From G965219965 sp965219965 (GTDB taxonomy: Bacteria; Pseudomonadota; Alphaproteobacteria; RS24): 64,000 nucleotides of DNA. Position 1 is the stretch's first letter; each line of letters begins with the position of its first letter. The stretch is taken from contig OZ244796.1 of assembly GCA_965219965.1 (NCBI GenBank), forward strand, positions 1 to 64,000. Reading direction: 5' to 3'. The translations under genes and the position numbers were made by a program. The notes under the pieces were generated by a model. That model had not been told where the DNA came from. It made no database searches and saw only the letters and a program-made list of their open reading frames with translations. Shown here in pieces: positions 15,981 through 25,088 of the stretch.

Positions 15981-18698
15981 ATGACGCCAGAAAAATATAC
16001 CGATAGATGCAAAGGCTTTATTCAGTCGGCGCAATCGCTGGCTTTGGGCGAAAATCACGCAAGGCTGGAGCCGGTGCATTTGCTCAAAATTTTGCTAGAT
16101 GACGCGCAAGGGCTGGCGGCGAATTTGCTCGCCGCGTGCGGGGCAGATGCCAAACAGGCGCATGAAAATTGCATGGCCGCCTTAGACGCGCTGCCCAAAG
16201 TAACGGGCGCGGGCGCACAGCTTGTCGCTGCCCCCGCTATGGCAAAAATTTTCGCCAGCGCCGAAAAGCTGGCCGAAAAATCAGGCGATAGTTTCGTCAC
16301 CGCCGAGCGTTTATTGCAAGCTCTTTTGTGCCAGTCTGGCACGGCGCAAGATATTTTAACCAAAGCGGGCGTGAACCAAGACGCATTGGCGGGCGCGATT
16401 GAGGCTTTGCGAAAAGGCCGCACCGCCGACACGGCTTCGGCAGAAGAGGCGTATGACGCGCTGAAAAAATATGCCCGCGATGTGACCGAAGATGCTCGCG
16501 CTGGCAAGCTAGACCCCGTAATTGGCCGCGATGAAGAAATTCGCCGTGCCATTCAGGTGCTGTCGCGGCGGACAAAAAATAATCCTATTTTAATTGGCGA
16601 GCCGGGTGTGGGTAAAACCGCTATTGCCGAAGGGCTGGCTTTGCGGATTGTCGGCGGCGATGTGCCAGAAAGCCTGCGCGGCAAAAAATTGCTGTCGCTG
16701 GATATGGGCGCACTGATTGCGGGGGCGAAATATCGCGGCGAGTTTGAGGAGCGTCTCAAAGCTGTGCTGCAAGAAGTCACCAGCGCGGCGGGGCAGGTGG
16801 TTTTGTTTATTGACGAAATGCACACGCTGATTGGCGCGGGCGCGAGCGAGGGCGCGATGGATGCGTCTAATTTGCTCAAGCCCGCTTTGGCACGCGGCGA
16901 GCTGCATTGCATTGGCGCGACCACGCTGGACGAATATCGCAAACATGTTGAAAAAGATGCCGCCCTTGCGCGGCGTTTCCAACCCGTTTTTGTGCAAGAG
17001 CCAAGCGTGGAAGACACAATTTCAATTTTGCGCGGGCTGAAAGAAAAATATGAACTGCATCACGGCGTGACCATTTCCGACAACGCGCTGGTGTCCGCCG
17101 CCGTGATGTCGCATCGCTATATTACCGACCGCTTTCTGCCCGACAAAGCGATTGATTTAGTTGATGAAGCGGCCAGCCGTTTGCGGATGCAGGTGGACAG
17201 CAAGCCAGAAGCATTAGATGAACTTGACCGCCGCGTGATACAATTAAAAATTGAACGCGAGGCGTTGAAAAAAGAAAAAGACAAAACCGCGCATGAGCGT
17301 TTGGAAAAATTGGAAAGCGAATTGGCCGATTTGAGCGAACGCGCCGATGCTTTGGCGGCGCATTGGCAAAAAGAAAAAGCACGCCTTGGCGCGATGCAAC
17401 AAGATAAAGAAGCGTTGGACGCGGCGCGGATTGAATTAGAGCAAGCCGAACGCGACGGCCAGTTGGCTCGCGCCGGGGAGTTGGCTTATGGCATTATTCC
17501 CGAATTGGAAAAGAAAATTGCTGAAACGGAAACGCCAGCCGAAACACCAGCCGAGACACAAGACAGCGCGTCTATGCTGGAAGAAAAAGTCACGGACGAC
17601 CATATCGCGCAAATTGTATCGCGCTGGACGGGTGTGCCAGTGGATAAAATGTTAGAGGGCGAACGCGACAAGCTGCTGGCGATGGAAAATCATTTGCACC
17701 GGCGCGTGATTGGCCAAGACACAGCCATTGCGGCGGTGTCGCGGGCGGTGCGCCGTGCGCGGGCGGGTTTGCAAGATCCGTCACGGCCTATGGGGTCGTT
17801 TTTATTTCTCGGCCCCACGGGTGTTGGCAAAACCGAGCTGACCAAAGCCTTGGCCGATTTTTTATTTGACGATGAGCAGGCGATTTGTCGGCTGGATATG
17901 TCTGAATATATGGAAAAGCACGCCGTGGCGCGGTTGATTGGTGCGCCGCCGGGCTATGTCGGCTATGAAGAGGGCGGGGCGTTAACCGAAGCGGTGCGGC
18001 GGCGGCCTTATCAGGTGATTTTATTTGACGAGGTGGAAAAAGCGCACGGCGATGTGTTTAATGTGTTGCTGCAAGTGTTAGATGACGGGCGGCTGACCGA
18101 TGGGCAAGGCCGCGTGGTGGATTTCAAAAACACGCTGATTATTTTAACCTCTAATTTGGGCGCGGAACATTTGGCCGCCTTGCCCGATGGCGCGGATGTT
18201 GAAACGGCGCGTGAAGCGGTGATGGGGGCGGTGCAAAGCGCGTTTCGGCCTGAATTTCTCAACCGTCTGGACGAGGTGATTTTGTTTGAGCGTTTGCAAC
18301 CCGACCAAATGAGCGCGATTGTTGATGTGCAACTGGCGCGGCTGGAAAAAATTATCGCACCGCGTGGGCTGGTGCTGGATGTGTCTGACACGGCGCGCAA
18401 CTGGCTGGCGCAAAAAGGTTATGATGCGGTTTATGGGGCGCGGCCTCTCAAGCGCGTTATTCAACGCGAAGTGCAAGACCGACTGGCCGCAGAACTTCTG
18501 TCCGGCACGATTAGCGATGATAGCCGTGTGCATATTGATTGCGCGGCGGCAGGCGTGGGTGATGGCAACGCAGGGGTGGGCGATGGTGCGGGGGTGCGCG
18601 ATGGCGATGGCAACGCAGGGGTGGGCGGCAATGGCGATGCGGGCGCGGGCGCGGGCGGCCTCACCGTAACGGGCGAAAAATTGGCACAGGCGGGTTAG
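15981..18698 (+). CDS. clpB: ATP-dependent disaggregase ClpB
   Basis: ClpB threads aggregated proteins through a hexameric pore together with DnaK. The 905 residues comprise the N-domain repeats (1-150), AAA-1 with Walker A GEPGVGKT (about 206), the coiled-coil middle domain (about 410-535) and AAA-2 with GPTGVGKTELTKA (about 610). The small C-terminal domain follows. Two departures from the family are visible. The middle-domain end carries a short Thr-Pro-Ala-Glu repeat. The C-terminus ends in an extra segment of about 45 residues, mostly Gly, Asp, Ala, Asn and Val, encoded by degenerate tandem repeats (18543-18660). The tail probably arose by repeat expansion and may be disordered. Confidence 0.96.
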   Translation: MTPEKYTDRCKGFIQSAQSLALGENHARLEPVHLLKILLDDAQGLAANLLAACGADAKQAHENCMAALDALPKVTGAGAQLVAAPAMAKIFASAEKLAEKSGDSFVTAERLLQALLCQSGTAQDILTKAGVNQDALAGAIEALRKGRTADTASAEEAYDALKKYARDVTEDARAGKLDPVIGRDEEIRRAIQVLSRRTKNNPILIGEPGVGKTAIAEGLALRIVGGDVPESLRGKKLLSLDMGALIAGAKYRGEFEERLKAVLQEVTSAAGQVVLFIDEMHTLIGAGASEGAMDASNLLKPALARGELHCIGATTLDEYRKHVEKDAALARRFQPVFVQEPSVEDTISILRGLKEKYELHHGVTISDNALVSAAVMSHRYITDRFLPDKAIDLVDEAASRLRMQVDSKPEALDELDRRVIQLKIEREALKKEKDKTAHERLEKLESELADLSERADALAAHWQKEKARLGAMQQDKEALDAARIELEQAERDGQLARAGELAYGIIPELEKKIAETETPAETPAETQDSASMLEEKVTDDHIAQIVSRWTGVPVDKMLEGERDKLLAMENHLHRRVIGQDTAIAAVSRAVRRARAGLQDPSRPMGSFLFLGPTGVGKTELTKALADFLFDDEQAICRLDMSEYMEKHAVARLIGAPPGYVGYEEGGALTEAVRRRPYQVILFDEVEKAHGDVFNVLLQVLDDGRLTDGQGRVVDFKNTLIILTSNLGAEHLAALPDGADVETAREAVMGAVQSAFRPEFLNRLDEVILFERLQPDQMSAIVDVQLARLEKIIAPRGLVLDVSDTARNWLAQKGYDAVYGARPLKRVIQREVQDRLAAELLSGTISDDSRVHIDCAAAGVGDGNAGVGDGAGVRDGDGNAGVGGNGDAGAGAGGLTVTGEKLAQAG

Positions 18699-18789
18699 AT
18701 TGCTATAATCGGCAGTCGGTAGAGAGAGCGTTTGCGTCTAAAACAGCAGAAAAATTTGCCTAACACCCTGAACTTAAAGAGGTGCAGTA

Positions 18790-20223
18790 ATGGTATATAC
18801 AGTTTTGAAAGGGAAAAAGCTTGAGCAAGAACTCGCGGATAATCCTGAAAGGATTCGGGAATCAGAAAAAATTTTAGAGCAATTAAAGTCCGGTTCAAAA
18901 ACCATCAATACATTATTGGATGAAAAGACACCCTTAGCTTTATATGGCGTTAGATTGAATGAAGAAAACTTTTTTCGTTATTTGAGAAATTCTCGTGCTA
19001 AACAAAATAGCGTGTCTTTGCTCAGGCTTGTCAACTGCAAGTTTGAACGACCGGCTAAACAATCCGTTCCTGTAATAAAGCTTTCTACTATTCGGCAAAT
19101 TGACATTTTTAACTGTGAAACGGTTTATCCTGAAGGCCATGCTGATGAGCATTCAGAGGGTCGTATTAAGCCAGATTTGTGTTTGGAAGGTGCGTTTTCA
19201 GTTTTAGGTATTGTTATGCGCGATTACAGTATTGAAATTAGCGTCACATGTAACGGGGCAGTATTTAATGATTTGTATCAGGGAGGGATGTCATCTAACC
19301 CCGCCATCTGTTTCGCCACTTATTATGTTGCTGTGCCTAAGGGCTCTAGTTTTGCGGGTGCATTTCCAGCACCTTTGCTATTGGCAGACGGACTTGTTTT
19401 TTATGACCACGCCCCCATGCTGGAGAATGTTCCAGAATGGGGTTTGCGTATTGAGCATTATTCACATGATGCTGCTTATTCAAATCCCGTAAAAAGCTTG
19501 GTGATACAAGATGGTTACCATTCTGTATTCCTATGTCAATTGAAAGCTGATGGAGTTAGGTTGCATCATTCACTTAAAAGATTATATATCGGGATGTCAG
19601 ATATTGGCTCATGCAAATCTGGACTTAAAAGTTCATTTGACCCACAAAAAGAAACCAGTCTCGTATTATCTAGCAGTAAATTTTCAAAATATATAAATTT
19701 TGATAACCTAAGGCTGGCCTCATCATCTTATGCGGTGGGGACAGAATTTCCTGTTTCTTGTGATAAGGCCAGAAGCAACTCTGATTTTATTAGAGGCCGT
19801 CTGAGTTATTTGGCTAGTGAGTTTCAGCGCGTGAAAAAGCAAGAGGTAGCAGATGAAATTAACATAGCTGAGCGTAGCTTGTATTTTCAATCGCGGGGCT
19901 TTTGCCCGAAAGTGATATGGAAATTATACGGATTTTTATCCAATTATGGGCGAAGTGCTTTTCGTCCCCTATTGTGGTTGGGTGCGTTGTGGTTCATGTC
20001 CTCTATATTTTATAAAGCTGTTGAAATATCTGATTTCATTTCAAAGAGCATCTTTTTGTCTTTGCCATTTTTATGGCCATTTTTCGGAAAGTCCTTTTTC
20101 CCTGAACTTGGAAAGGCCAGCGGCTTTGAACTGTTTTTATTTTGCACGCAATACTCACTCTCAGCCATTCTATGGATAATGATAATTTTAGGCGTGCGGT
20201 ATCAATTTAAGGTTAAATTCTAA
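18790..20223 (+). CDS. Orphan protein with C-terminal membrane segments
   Basis: I do not recognise the N-terminal 380 residues. They begin with a helical stretch and continue as beta-rich sequence with regularly spaced short strands (LRLVNCKFER, IRQIDIFNCETV, KRLYIGMSDIGS). That pattern resembles solenoid proteins, but there is no clear pentapeptide repeat. The last 100 residues hold two or three membrane spans after a YGRSAFRPLLWL motif and end LGVRYQFKVKF; similar tails are attached to pentapeptide-repeat membrane proteins. Composition is more AT-rich than clpB upstream, suggesting acquired DNA. The gene stands alone between clpB and the Sel1 gene, with a GAGGTG ribosome binding site. Confidence 0.7.
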   Translation: MVYTVLKGKKLEQELADNPERIRESEKILEQLKSGSKTINTLLDEKTPLALYGVRLNEENFFRYLRNSRAKQNSVSLLRLVNCKFERPAKQSVPVIKLSTIRQIDIFNCETVYPEGHADEHSEGRIKPDLCLEGAFSVLGIVMRDYSIEISVTCNGAVFNDLYQGGMSSNPAICFATYYVAVPKGSSFAGAFPAPLLLADGLVFYDHAPMLENVPEWGLRIEHYSHDAAYSNPVKSLVIQDGYHSVFLCQLKADGVRLHHSLKRLYIGMSDIGSCKSGLKSSFDPQKETSLVLSSSKFSKYINFDNLRLASSSYAVGTEFPVSCDKARSNSDFIRGRLSYLASEFQRVKKQEVADEINIAERSLYFQSRGFCPKVIWKLYGFLSNYGRSAFRPLLWLGALWFMSSIFYKAVEISDFISKSIFLSLPFLWPFFGKSFFPELGKASGFELFLFCTQYSLSAILWIMIILGVRYQFKVKF

Positions 20224-20306
20224 TCACCGCTCCGTCCCCAGGCGGGTGCGATGCTTGACAGGCCAAAGACGGCTGATATGGTCAACGCAATAAATGGGGG
20301 ACACGC

Positions 20307-21062
20307 ATGACACGCAAAAAGAAAAGTTTTTTGGCCATAGGCGCGGTGACTATTGTTGCCCTGTTGACGAATAATTTTTTAGCCATATTCGCGGCGGCGA
20401 TGATTGCCGCCCTGCTGACCACGCCGCCACCCAGCTTTGCACAAGCAGATACATCAGCCATAATAAAGCGTGCTAAACAAGGTTATGCGTTCGCGCAGTT
20501 TCATACTGGCGTTATGTATCTCACTGGCAAGGGTGTGGAACAGGATTATCGCCAAGCGGTGGAATGGACTCGCAAGGCCGCCGAGCAGGGGTTGGCGGAA
20601 GCGCAACATAATCTTGGCCTTATGTATTACAATGGCACAGGTGTGACGCAGGATGTCAAACAAGCGGCCCAATGGTATTGCAAGGCCGCTGAGCAAGGAA
20701 ATGCGAAAGCGCAATCTTTACTTGGCGGTATGTATTACGAGGGCGAGGGTGTGCCGTGGGATTGTCACCAATCGGTCAAATGGTGGCGCAAAGCCGCCGC
20801 CCAGGGTGATGCAAAGGCGCAATATGGTCTTGGCATCATGTATTACGATGGCGAGGGCGTAGTGCAGGATGTCAAACAAGCGGCTAAATGGTATCGCAAG
20901 GCCGCCAAGCAGGGGTTAGCTGATGCGCAGTTTAATCTTGGCCTTATGTATGATGAAGGCTGGGGTGTAAAACAGGATTATCGCCAAGCGGCCAAATGGT
21001 ATCGCAAAGCCGCCGAGCAGGGAGATATGGAGGCGAAAATGCGCCTTCGGAAGTTTCAATAG
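20307..21062 (+). CDS. Exported Sel1-repeat protein
   Basis: 251 residues. The N-terminus is a long hydrophobic export signal (about 8-45) ending PPSFAQA. It is followed by about five and a half Sel1-like repeats of 36 residues, each with the pattern A(Q/E)xxLGxMYYxGxGVxQDxxQAxxWxRKAAxQG. Sel1 repeats form alpha-solenoid scaffolds for protein contacts, often in envelope or stress pathways. The partner cannot be told from sequence. The nearest neighbours are an orphan membrane protein and a 620-base intergenic repeat region, so no operon context helps. Confidence 0.88.
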   Translation: MTRKKKSFLAIGAVTIVALLTNNFLAIFAAAMIAALLTTPPPSFAQADTSAIIKRAKQGYAFAQFHTGVMYLTGKGVEQDYRQAVEWTRKAAEQGLAEAQHNLGLMYYNGTGVTQDVKQAAQWYCKAAEQGNAKAQSLLGGMYYEGEGVPWDCHQSVKWWRKAAAQGDAKAQYGLGIMYYDGEGVVQDVKQAAKWYRKAAKQGLADAQFNLGLMYDEGWGVKQDYRQAAKWYRKAAEQGDMEAKMRLRKFQ

Positions 21063-21091
21063 CTAGCGATATTGACCCCTAGTTTCTACCC

Positions 21092-21149
21092 CCAAGACAG
21101 GCAAGCGACTCTATAAGCCTGTCGTGCTAAGGACGCTTGCCTGTCTTGG
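21092..21149. repeat. Intergenic palindrome family, copy 1
   Basis: Perfect 16-base inverted arms (21092-21107 and 21134-21149, CCAAGACAGGCAAGCG) around a 26-base loop that contains GTGCTAAGGA. First of five related palindromes in this window; three lie in the 620-base gap between the Sel1 gene and the agmatinase gene, which otherwise holds no gene I can support. Confidence 0.8.
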
Positions 21150-21290
21150 AGGTGTGGGGGTGCGTCTATTTCGGGGGTACGAAAATTGAGAGCGCGGGTT
21201 CTGGCGGACACGCGAATAAAAAAAGTGATGGTCAAGGGTGAGGGTTTGGGTGCGAGGTTATTTGTCCCGTTCCTTTTTTTGCCGCTCCCC

Positions 21291-21345
21291 CAAACAGGCA
21301 GGCGGCTCTATAAATGTGCCTGAGCTAAGGGCGCCTGCCTGTTTG
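21291..21345. repeat. Intergenic palindrome family, copy 2
   Basis: Perfect 14-base arms CAAACAGGCAGGCG (21291-21304) and its complement (21332-21345), with GAGCTAAGGG in the loop. The flanks (GCCGCTCCCC before, GGGAACGC after) are shared with copy 4 near 61.4 kb, so the repeated unit is larger than the hairpin. Confidence 0.8.
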
Positions 21346-21360
21346 TGGGAACGCAGGGGA

Positions 21361-21609
21361 ATGATACGCATTTATGGGGGGCGTGTTTTTGGGGCGGGGT
21401 TAATTTGTGCCATTGTCTTTTAACGCTCCCCTTTTTACACCCGCCTAACGGGCAGGCGACAATTTGAATCCGTTAAGCTAAAGACGCCTGCCCATTAGGC
21501 GGGTATTGGGTGGTATGCCTGTCTTGGAGGTGTGGGTGGTGTTACCAGTTTCGGGGCGTGTGGGTGGTGGGGCAAAAACGCGAGGGGTGGCATGATACGC
21601 ATTTATGGG
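21361..21609. repeat. Direct repeat of 18 bases in the intergenic region
   Basis: ATGATACGCATTTATGGG occurs at 21361-21378 and again at 21592-21609, in each case followed by GC-rich sequence. A second direct repeat, GCCTGTCTTGGAGGTGTGG, lies near 21139 and 21514. No reading frame is associated; this is noncoding repeat DNA. Confidence 0.6.
21440..21503. repeat. Intergenic palindrome family, copy 3
   Basis: Arms 21440-21458 and 21485-21503 are 19 bases long, pairing except near the middle (CCCGCCTAACGGGCAGGCG against CGCCTGCCCATTAGGCGGG), with AAGCTAAAGA in the loop. Related to copy 5 at 61.56 kb. Confidence 0.8.
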
Positions 21610-21684
21610 CGGCGGTTTGTTGTGCGGGTGCGGGGCGAGGCGTTATGATATTCGGCGGGCTTGCAGTTTTATTTCCCCCTGCTC

Positions 21685-22560
21685 TTACACCATACCCATG
21701 AGGGCGTAGGTGATTTGGGCGGCGGTGAAGTTGGAGTCGTGGCGGTCGGGCAGGGGGGCGAGTTCCACAATATCTAGGCCGACGCAGTGCCGCCCCACCA
21801 AAGCCGAGCGCACCAAATCAAGCGCTTGATAATAGCCCAAACCCCCCGCCACAGGCGTACCCGTAGCGGGCATGAGAGAGGGGTCCAGCCCGTCAAGGTC
21901 AAAGCTGACATAAATGTTTTTGGGGAAGTCGTCCGGCAGGCTGACGCAAGAGATATTTTGCCGCACCAGCTCGCCCGCATCATAAGTCAATACGCCATGC
22001 TTGCGCCGTGCGGCGTCTTCTTCAGCCGAAAACGCCCGCACCCCAAAACTGACCATGGGAAAATTTTCTTGCGCCAGTAAATACATCACGCTGGCATGGG
22101 AATATTTCTCCCCCTGATAGGCGGGGCGGAAATCAGCATGGGCATCAATATGCACAAGACCAAGCGGCTGGTTTTTTTGTTTCAGCGCGTCGGCCACGCC
22201 CATCACCGCGCCATAAGACAGCGCGTGTTCGCCGCCCAGCGTGACCGGAATTTTTTCCGCCGCCGCAAGGGCGTGCGTGGTTTGGCGCAAAGCGTCCATA
22301 ATGGCTTGCGTGTCTTGGTCGCAATTTATCGGCGCGTGGGTGAAAATGCCGTGCTTGGCCGGTTCGCTATTTTCAACCAAACGCTCAAGCTGATGGCTGG
22401 CGGCGATAATGGCGGCGGGTCCGTTTTTTGTGCCGCGCCCATAGGATACGGTTTTTTCCAAACCGCAAGGGATAATGTGAAAACGGGCCGTGTCGGCTGC
22501 GTTTTCTGCAGGCGTTAATTCTTCGCCCAAAAATTGCGTTTCTTTTTGCGCCGCGCCCAT
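21685..22560 (-). CDS. speB: Agmatinase / arginase-family ureohydrolase
   Basis: Binuclear manganese ureohydrolase, most likely converting agmatine to putrescine and urea. The metal-binding motifs are all present: TLGGEHALSYG, GLVHIDAHADFRPAY and VSFDLDGLDPSLMPATGTP. The 291-residue length fits. It is the third gene of a minus-strand operon with carboxynorspermidine-type dehydrogenase and decarboxylase; its ATG overlaps the preceding stop (TGATG). Putrescine made here would be the substrate for the upstream dehydrogenase. Arginase is a possible alternative, but the polyamine context favours agmatinase. No arginine decarboxylase is seen in the window. Confidence 0.85.
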   Translation of the reverse strand: MGAAQKETQFLGEELTPAENAADTARFHIIPCGLEKTVSYGRGTKNGPAAIIAASHQLERLVENSEPAKHGIFTHAPINCDQDTQAIMDALRQTTHALAAAEKIPVTLGGEHALSYGAVMGVADALKQKNQPLGLVHIDAHADFRPAYQGEKYSHASVMYLLAQENFPMVSFGVRAFSAEEDAARRKHGVLTYDAGELVRQNISCVSLPDDFPKNIYVSFDLDGLDPSLMPATGTPVAGGLGYYQALDLVRSALVGRHCVGLDIVELAPLPDRHDSNFTAAQITYALMGMV

Positions 22561-23771
22561 CACAACCGTCTTTCAAATTCTTCAAAATCAAATTGGCGGA
22601 CAATGTTGAGCGCGTCTGTGTCGCTATTCCACACCGCCAAGCTGGGCAGGCGCGTGCCGTTAAAAGTATTGGTGCGGGTCATGGAATAATGCGCTTGGTC
22701 CAAAAAGGCCAGCCGCGTGCCAATGGGCGGGGCGGCAGGCAGGCGATAAGTGCCAATATGGTCGCCAGCCAAACAGCTCACCCCGCCGAGCCGCACGCCA
22801 ATGCCGCTCGCTTGCGCCGCGACTTCCTGCATGAGCGCGGGGCGGTAGGGGGCTTCCAGCACATCGGGCATGTGGCAAATGGGGGAAATATCCAAAATCG
22901 CATTGGGGCCATGATTGGGCATCACGTCCAAAACTTCGCCAACCAAAATGCCCGTATCAAACGCCACCGCCGCCCCGGGTTCAAGGTGAAGGTCGCATTG
23001 CATCACATTGCGAATATGGCGGAGCAAATCCACCAGCCCATCGCGGTCATAATCGGGGTGGGTGATTAAATGGCCGCCGCCCAAATTCAACCAGCGCAAA
23101 TTTTTCGCCAGCGGTTGGAGTTTGCTTTCCAGCTTCTCCCATATATGGCGCAAAGGGGTGACGCCTTGCTCGCACAGCGCGTGAAAATGCAAACCCGTAA
23201 CGGCTTGCATATGCGGGGCAGAAAAATCAATGTCGTCAAGCGCGTCTAGCGGCCAGCCGAGCCGCGAGCCGGGCGCACATGGGTCATATTTTTCTATCGC
23301 GCCAATTTGAAGTTGCGGGTTAATGCGTAAACCAATTTCCGCGCCATGTTTTTGCGCGACCGCGCCAAAGCGAGCAATTTGCGCGGGCGTGTTGAAAATC
23401 ACATGGTCCGAGGCTTGTGCGATTTCTTCTATTTCTTCTGCTTTGTAAGCGGGCGAAAAAGTGGTGAGCTGGCCGCTATAATGTTTACGCGCAAGGCGGG
23501 CTTCCCACAAACCCGACGCGCATGTACCAGATAAATGGCGCGACACAAGCGGCGCGAGATGAAAAAAAGCAAAGGCTTTGAGTGCGAGCAAAATTTTTGC
23601 ATCCGCCGCCGTGCTGATATTTTGCAAAAGAGTTAGATTGCGTTTAAGCGCGGCTTCGTCCACCACAAAACACGGGCTTGGCACGCGGGTGAGGTCAAAG
23701 CGTTCAAACGCGCCCGCACCCGCCGATTGGGTGGGCATAATGGGGGCAGATAGGATATTGGGACGCGGCAT
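22560..23771 (-). CDS. nspC: Carboxynorspermidine/carboxyspermidine decarboxylase
   Basis: PLP enzyme of the alanine-racemase-fold group III decarboxylases, about 403 residues. The N-terminal region RVPSPCFVVDEAALKRNL is typical, as is KILLALKAFAFF, which carries the PLP lysine. WLNLGGGHLITHPDYD and the C-terminal CLAGD and YSM segments mark the NspC family. It removes CO2 from carboxyspermidine or carboxynorspermidine. The start at 23771 (MPRPNI) is chosen because the earlier in-frame extension lies within the upstream gene; the preceding stop is five bases away. Whether the product is spermidine or norspermidine depends on the diamine available; agmatinase in the operon points to putrescine and hence spermidine. 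Confidence 0.9.
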   Translation of the reverse strand: MPRPNILSAPIMPTQSAGAGAFERFDLTRVPSPCFVVDEAALKRNLTLLQNISTAADAKILLALKAFAFFHLAPLVSRHLSGTCASGLWEARLARKHYSGQLTTFSPAYKAEEIEEIAQASDHVIFNTPAQIARFGAVAQKHGAEIGLRINPQLQIGAIEKYDPCAPGSRLGWPLDALDDIDFSAPHMQAVTGLHFHALCEQGVTPLRHIWEKLESKLQPLAKNLRWLNLGGGHLITHPDYDRDGLVDLLRHIRNVMQCDLHLEPGAAVAFDTGILVGEVLDVMPNHGPNAILDISPICHMPDVLEAPYRPALMQEVAAQASGIGVRLGGVSCLAGDHIGTYRLPAAPPIGTRLAFLDQAHYSMTRTNTFNGTRLPSLAVWNSDTDALNIVRQFDFEEFERRL

Positions 23772-23776
23772 TTTTC

Positions 23777-25003
23777 TTAAAACTCCAAAGGCGCGGGGCG
23801 GGTGGCGACAGACCACGCCAAACCGTGCTGGTTCAGCATATCCATAAATGGGTCGGGGTTGAGTTCTTCCACATTCACCACGCCCTTTTTGCTCCATGTG
23901 CCTTGCAGCAAAAGCGCGGCTCCAATCATGGCTGGCACGCCCGTTGTGTAGCTGACCGCTTGCCCGCCCGTTTCGGCAAAGCAGCTTTCATGGTCGCATA
24001 TATTATAAATGTAAAATGTTTTTTCCTGCCCATTTTTTACGCCCGTCACCACCACGCCAATGCAGGTTTTGCCTTTCGTGCTGGCTCCAAGACTGGACGG
24101 CTCAGGCAGCACAGCTTTGAGAAATTGCAAAGGGATAATATCGCGGCCTTCATATGGGACAGGCTTAATGGAGGTCATGCCGATATTTTCCAACACGCGC
24201 AAATGTTGCAAATAGCTGTCGCTAAAAGTCATCCAAAAACGTGCACGGGCGAGGCTGGGGAAATTTTTGGTCAGCGATTCCAGCTCTTCGTGATACATTA
24301 AATAAATGTCGCGCTCGCCAATTTCGGGGAAAGCAAAATTTTGCTTATGCGACAATGCGGGCGTTTCTATCCAATTATTTTGCGCCCCCTTTTTCTCCCA
24401 ATGCCGTGCGGCGGCGGTGACTTCTCTGATGTTAATTTCCGGATTGAAATTGGTGGCAAAGGCTTGGCCGTGTGTGCCATCATTGCAGTCTAGAATGTCC
24501 AGCGCGTGCATTTCGTCTAGCAAATGTTTGTTGATATGGGCGACAAAGATATTGGTCACGCCCGGGTCAAACCCACAGCCAAGCAGGGCGGTTAGATTGG
24601 CCCGCGCAAAGCGTTCCTGATACGCCCATTGCCAATGATATTCAAATTTCGCCTCGTCACGCGGCTCATAATTGGCCGTGTCTAAATAATGTGTGCCAGT
24701 GGCCAAACACGCCTCCATTAAGGTGAGGTCTTGATAGGGCAAAGCCAGATTAACCAGCAAAGCGGGTTTGGTTTTTTCAATCAGCTCTATGGTTTGGGCG
24801 GTGTCATCAGCGTCAAGGGCGGCGGTTTCAATTTTTGGGGTGGACGCGCCGAGCCGTTGCTTAACGCTGGCGGCAATGGCATCGCATTTTTCTTTGGTGC
24901 GGCTGGCTAAAGTAATGTGCGAAAAAATTTCGGGCAAGGCGGCCATTTTGTGAACCGCCACCGAGCCAACCCCACCCGCGCCAACAACCAAAACTTTTGC
25001 CAT
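23777..25003 (-). CDS. Carboxynorspermidine/carboxyspermidine dehydrogenase (saccharopine dehydrogenase fold)
   Basis: NADPH-dependent enzyme that joins aspartate semialdehyde to a diamine. The Rossmann motif VLVVGAGGVGSVAVHKMA is at the N-terminus, with TLASRTKEKCDAI just after. LDTANYEPRDEAK and LLGCGFDPGVTNIF are hallmarks of the LYS1/carboxynorspermidine synthase group. The 408-residue protein starts at the ATG at 25003, which has GGAAGTGAAG before it; the frame opens eight codons earlier. First gene of the three-gene polyamine operon. With nspC and speB it forms the SAM-independent spermidine route known from Vibrio and many gut bacteria. Confidence 0.9.
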   Translation of the reverse strand: MAKVLVVGAGGVGSVAVHKMAALPEIFSHITLASRTKEKCDAIAASVKQRLGASTPKIETAALDADDTAQTIELIEKTKPALLVNLALPYQDLTLMEACLATGTHYLDTANYEPRDEAKFEYHWQWAYQERFARANLTALLGCGFDPGVTNIFVAHINKHLLDEMHALDILDCNDGTHGQAFATNFNPEINIREVTAAARHWEKKGAQNNWIETPALSHKQNFAFPEIGERDIYLMYHEELESLTKNFPSLARARFWMTFSDSYLQHLRVLENIGMTSIKPVPYEGRDIIPLQFLKAVLPEPSSLGASTKGKTCIGVVVTGVKNGQEKTFYIYNICDHESCFAETGGQAVSYTTGVPAMIGAALLLQGTWSKKGVVNVEELNPDPFMDMLNQHGLAWSVATRPAPLEF

Positions 25004-25088
25004 CTTCACTTCCACCTGTGACCGCAATTAAAGGCGCAATATAAACAAGAAAAGCCCAAAGGGGAAGTGGCCAGAAGGGGGTGCGCCG

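Noticed and set aside
21440..21503. Integron attC site, because copy 3 of the palindromes contains GCCTAAC
   Set aside because: The other four copies lack the RYYYAAC/GTTRRRY core pair, and no integrase or cassette structure is present.
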